A stretch of DNA of 64,000 nucleotides from Geomonas sp. Red32 (GTDB taxonomy: Bacteria > Desulfobacterota > Desulfuromonadia > Geobacterales > Geobacteraceae): positions 62,001-126,000 of the forward strand of contig NZ_JAKLOY010000008.1 of the NCBI RefSeq assembly GCF_023652955.1. Direction: 5' to 3'. Shown here piece by piece: positions 63,952 through 64,000 of the stretch; within the stretch, counting starts at the first letter, position 1, and each line of letters starts with the position of its first letter. The notes under the pieces are model-generated. The model was not told the DNA's origin, did not search any database, and saw only the letters and a list, made by a program, of their open reading frames with translations. A program made the position numbers and the translations under genes.

Positions 63952-64000
63952 TACAACCAAAACCGAGGCGGTTACCATGACCGCCGAACGCAAAAAAGCC

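Overview
The window reads as a chromosomal segment of a GC-rich Desulfuromonadota/Geobacteraceae-like bacterium (Geobacter, Citrifermentans or Geomonas type). This placement is inferred from several things: a trpE-G-D-C-B2-F block followed by serA, a tungsten-type aldehyde:ferredoxin oxidoreductase, two DUF1858 redox-disulfide proteins, a PyrR-controlled pyr/car operon, an arginase beside a LOR/SDH-type ornithine cyclodeaminase, and CGGAT-type dispersed repeats. No rRNA, tRNA, CRISPR array or intact insertion sequence was seen.

Layout. 1-3.7 kb: NAD salvage (pncB, pncA) and the DAHP synthase that opens the shikimate pathway. 3.9-12.7 kb (minus): serA and the tryptophan genes trpF, trpB2, trpC, trpD, trpG, trpE; four of the five trp gene junctions carry foldback-type dispersed repeats. 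12.9-17 kb (plus): an uncharacterised zinc-finger/DEDDh-exonuclease-like protein, htpG and a HigBA toxin-antitoxin pair. 17-26.3 kb (minus): the most distinctive region. A secreted protein built of exactly eleven 36-residue Asn/Gly/Ala/Val repeats is followed by a strong hairpin terminator, a small secreted protein, a CsgG-like outer-membrane lipoprotein fused to a peptidoglycan-binding-like segment and TPRs, a second lipoprotein and an LPP20-like secreted protein. An MshEN-receiver protein and a hybrid histidine kinase come next. I read this as a candidate functional-amyloid or surface-fibre secretion system analogous to curli or the Caulobacter holdfast-anchor (Hfa) system but not identical to either.

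26.6-36.3 kb: a FetAB-like ABC exporter, aldehyde:ferredoxin oxidoreductase, metY, an SRPBCC protein, an RluA-type pseudouridine synthase, and an ABC-2-like transporter with a 42-residue membrane microprotein upstream. 36.3-48.6 kb (minus): the pyrimidine operon pyrR-pyrB-pyrC-carA-(radical SAM)-carB, then greA, a DUF1858 protein and recG. It is headed by a recognisable PyrR-binding loop and attenuator. recG has an AbrB-like N-terminal fusion, and a dispersed repeat is translated in its linker. 48.8-64 kb: yhbY, dgt, rsmD-coaD, a DUF1858 protein, a yoeB remnant, arginase plus ornithine cyclodeaminase (arginine to proline), lepA-lepB, a class I aminotransferase, a large Lhr-type helicase and an HdeD-family membrane protein.

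Most of the window is housekeeping metabolism. The accessory interest lies in the repeat-protein secretion operon with its adjacent signalling genes, the exonuclease-like protein, and the dense load of dispersed palindromic repeats. Those repeats sit inside operons and, once, inside a coding sequence.
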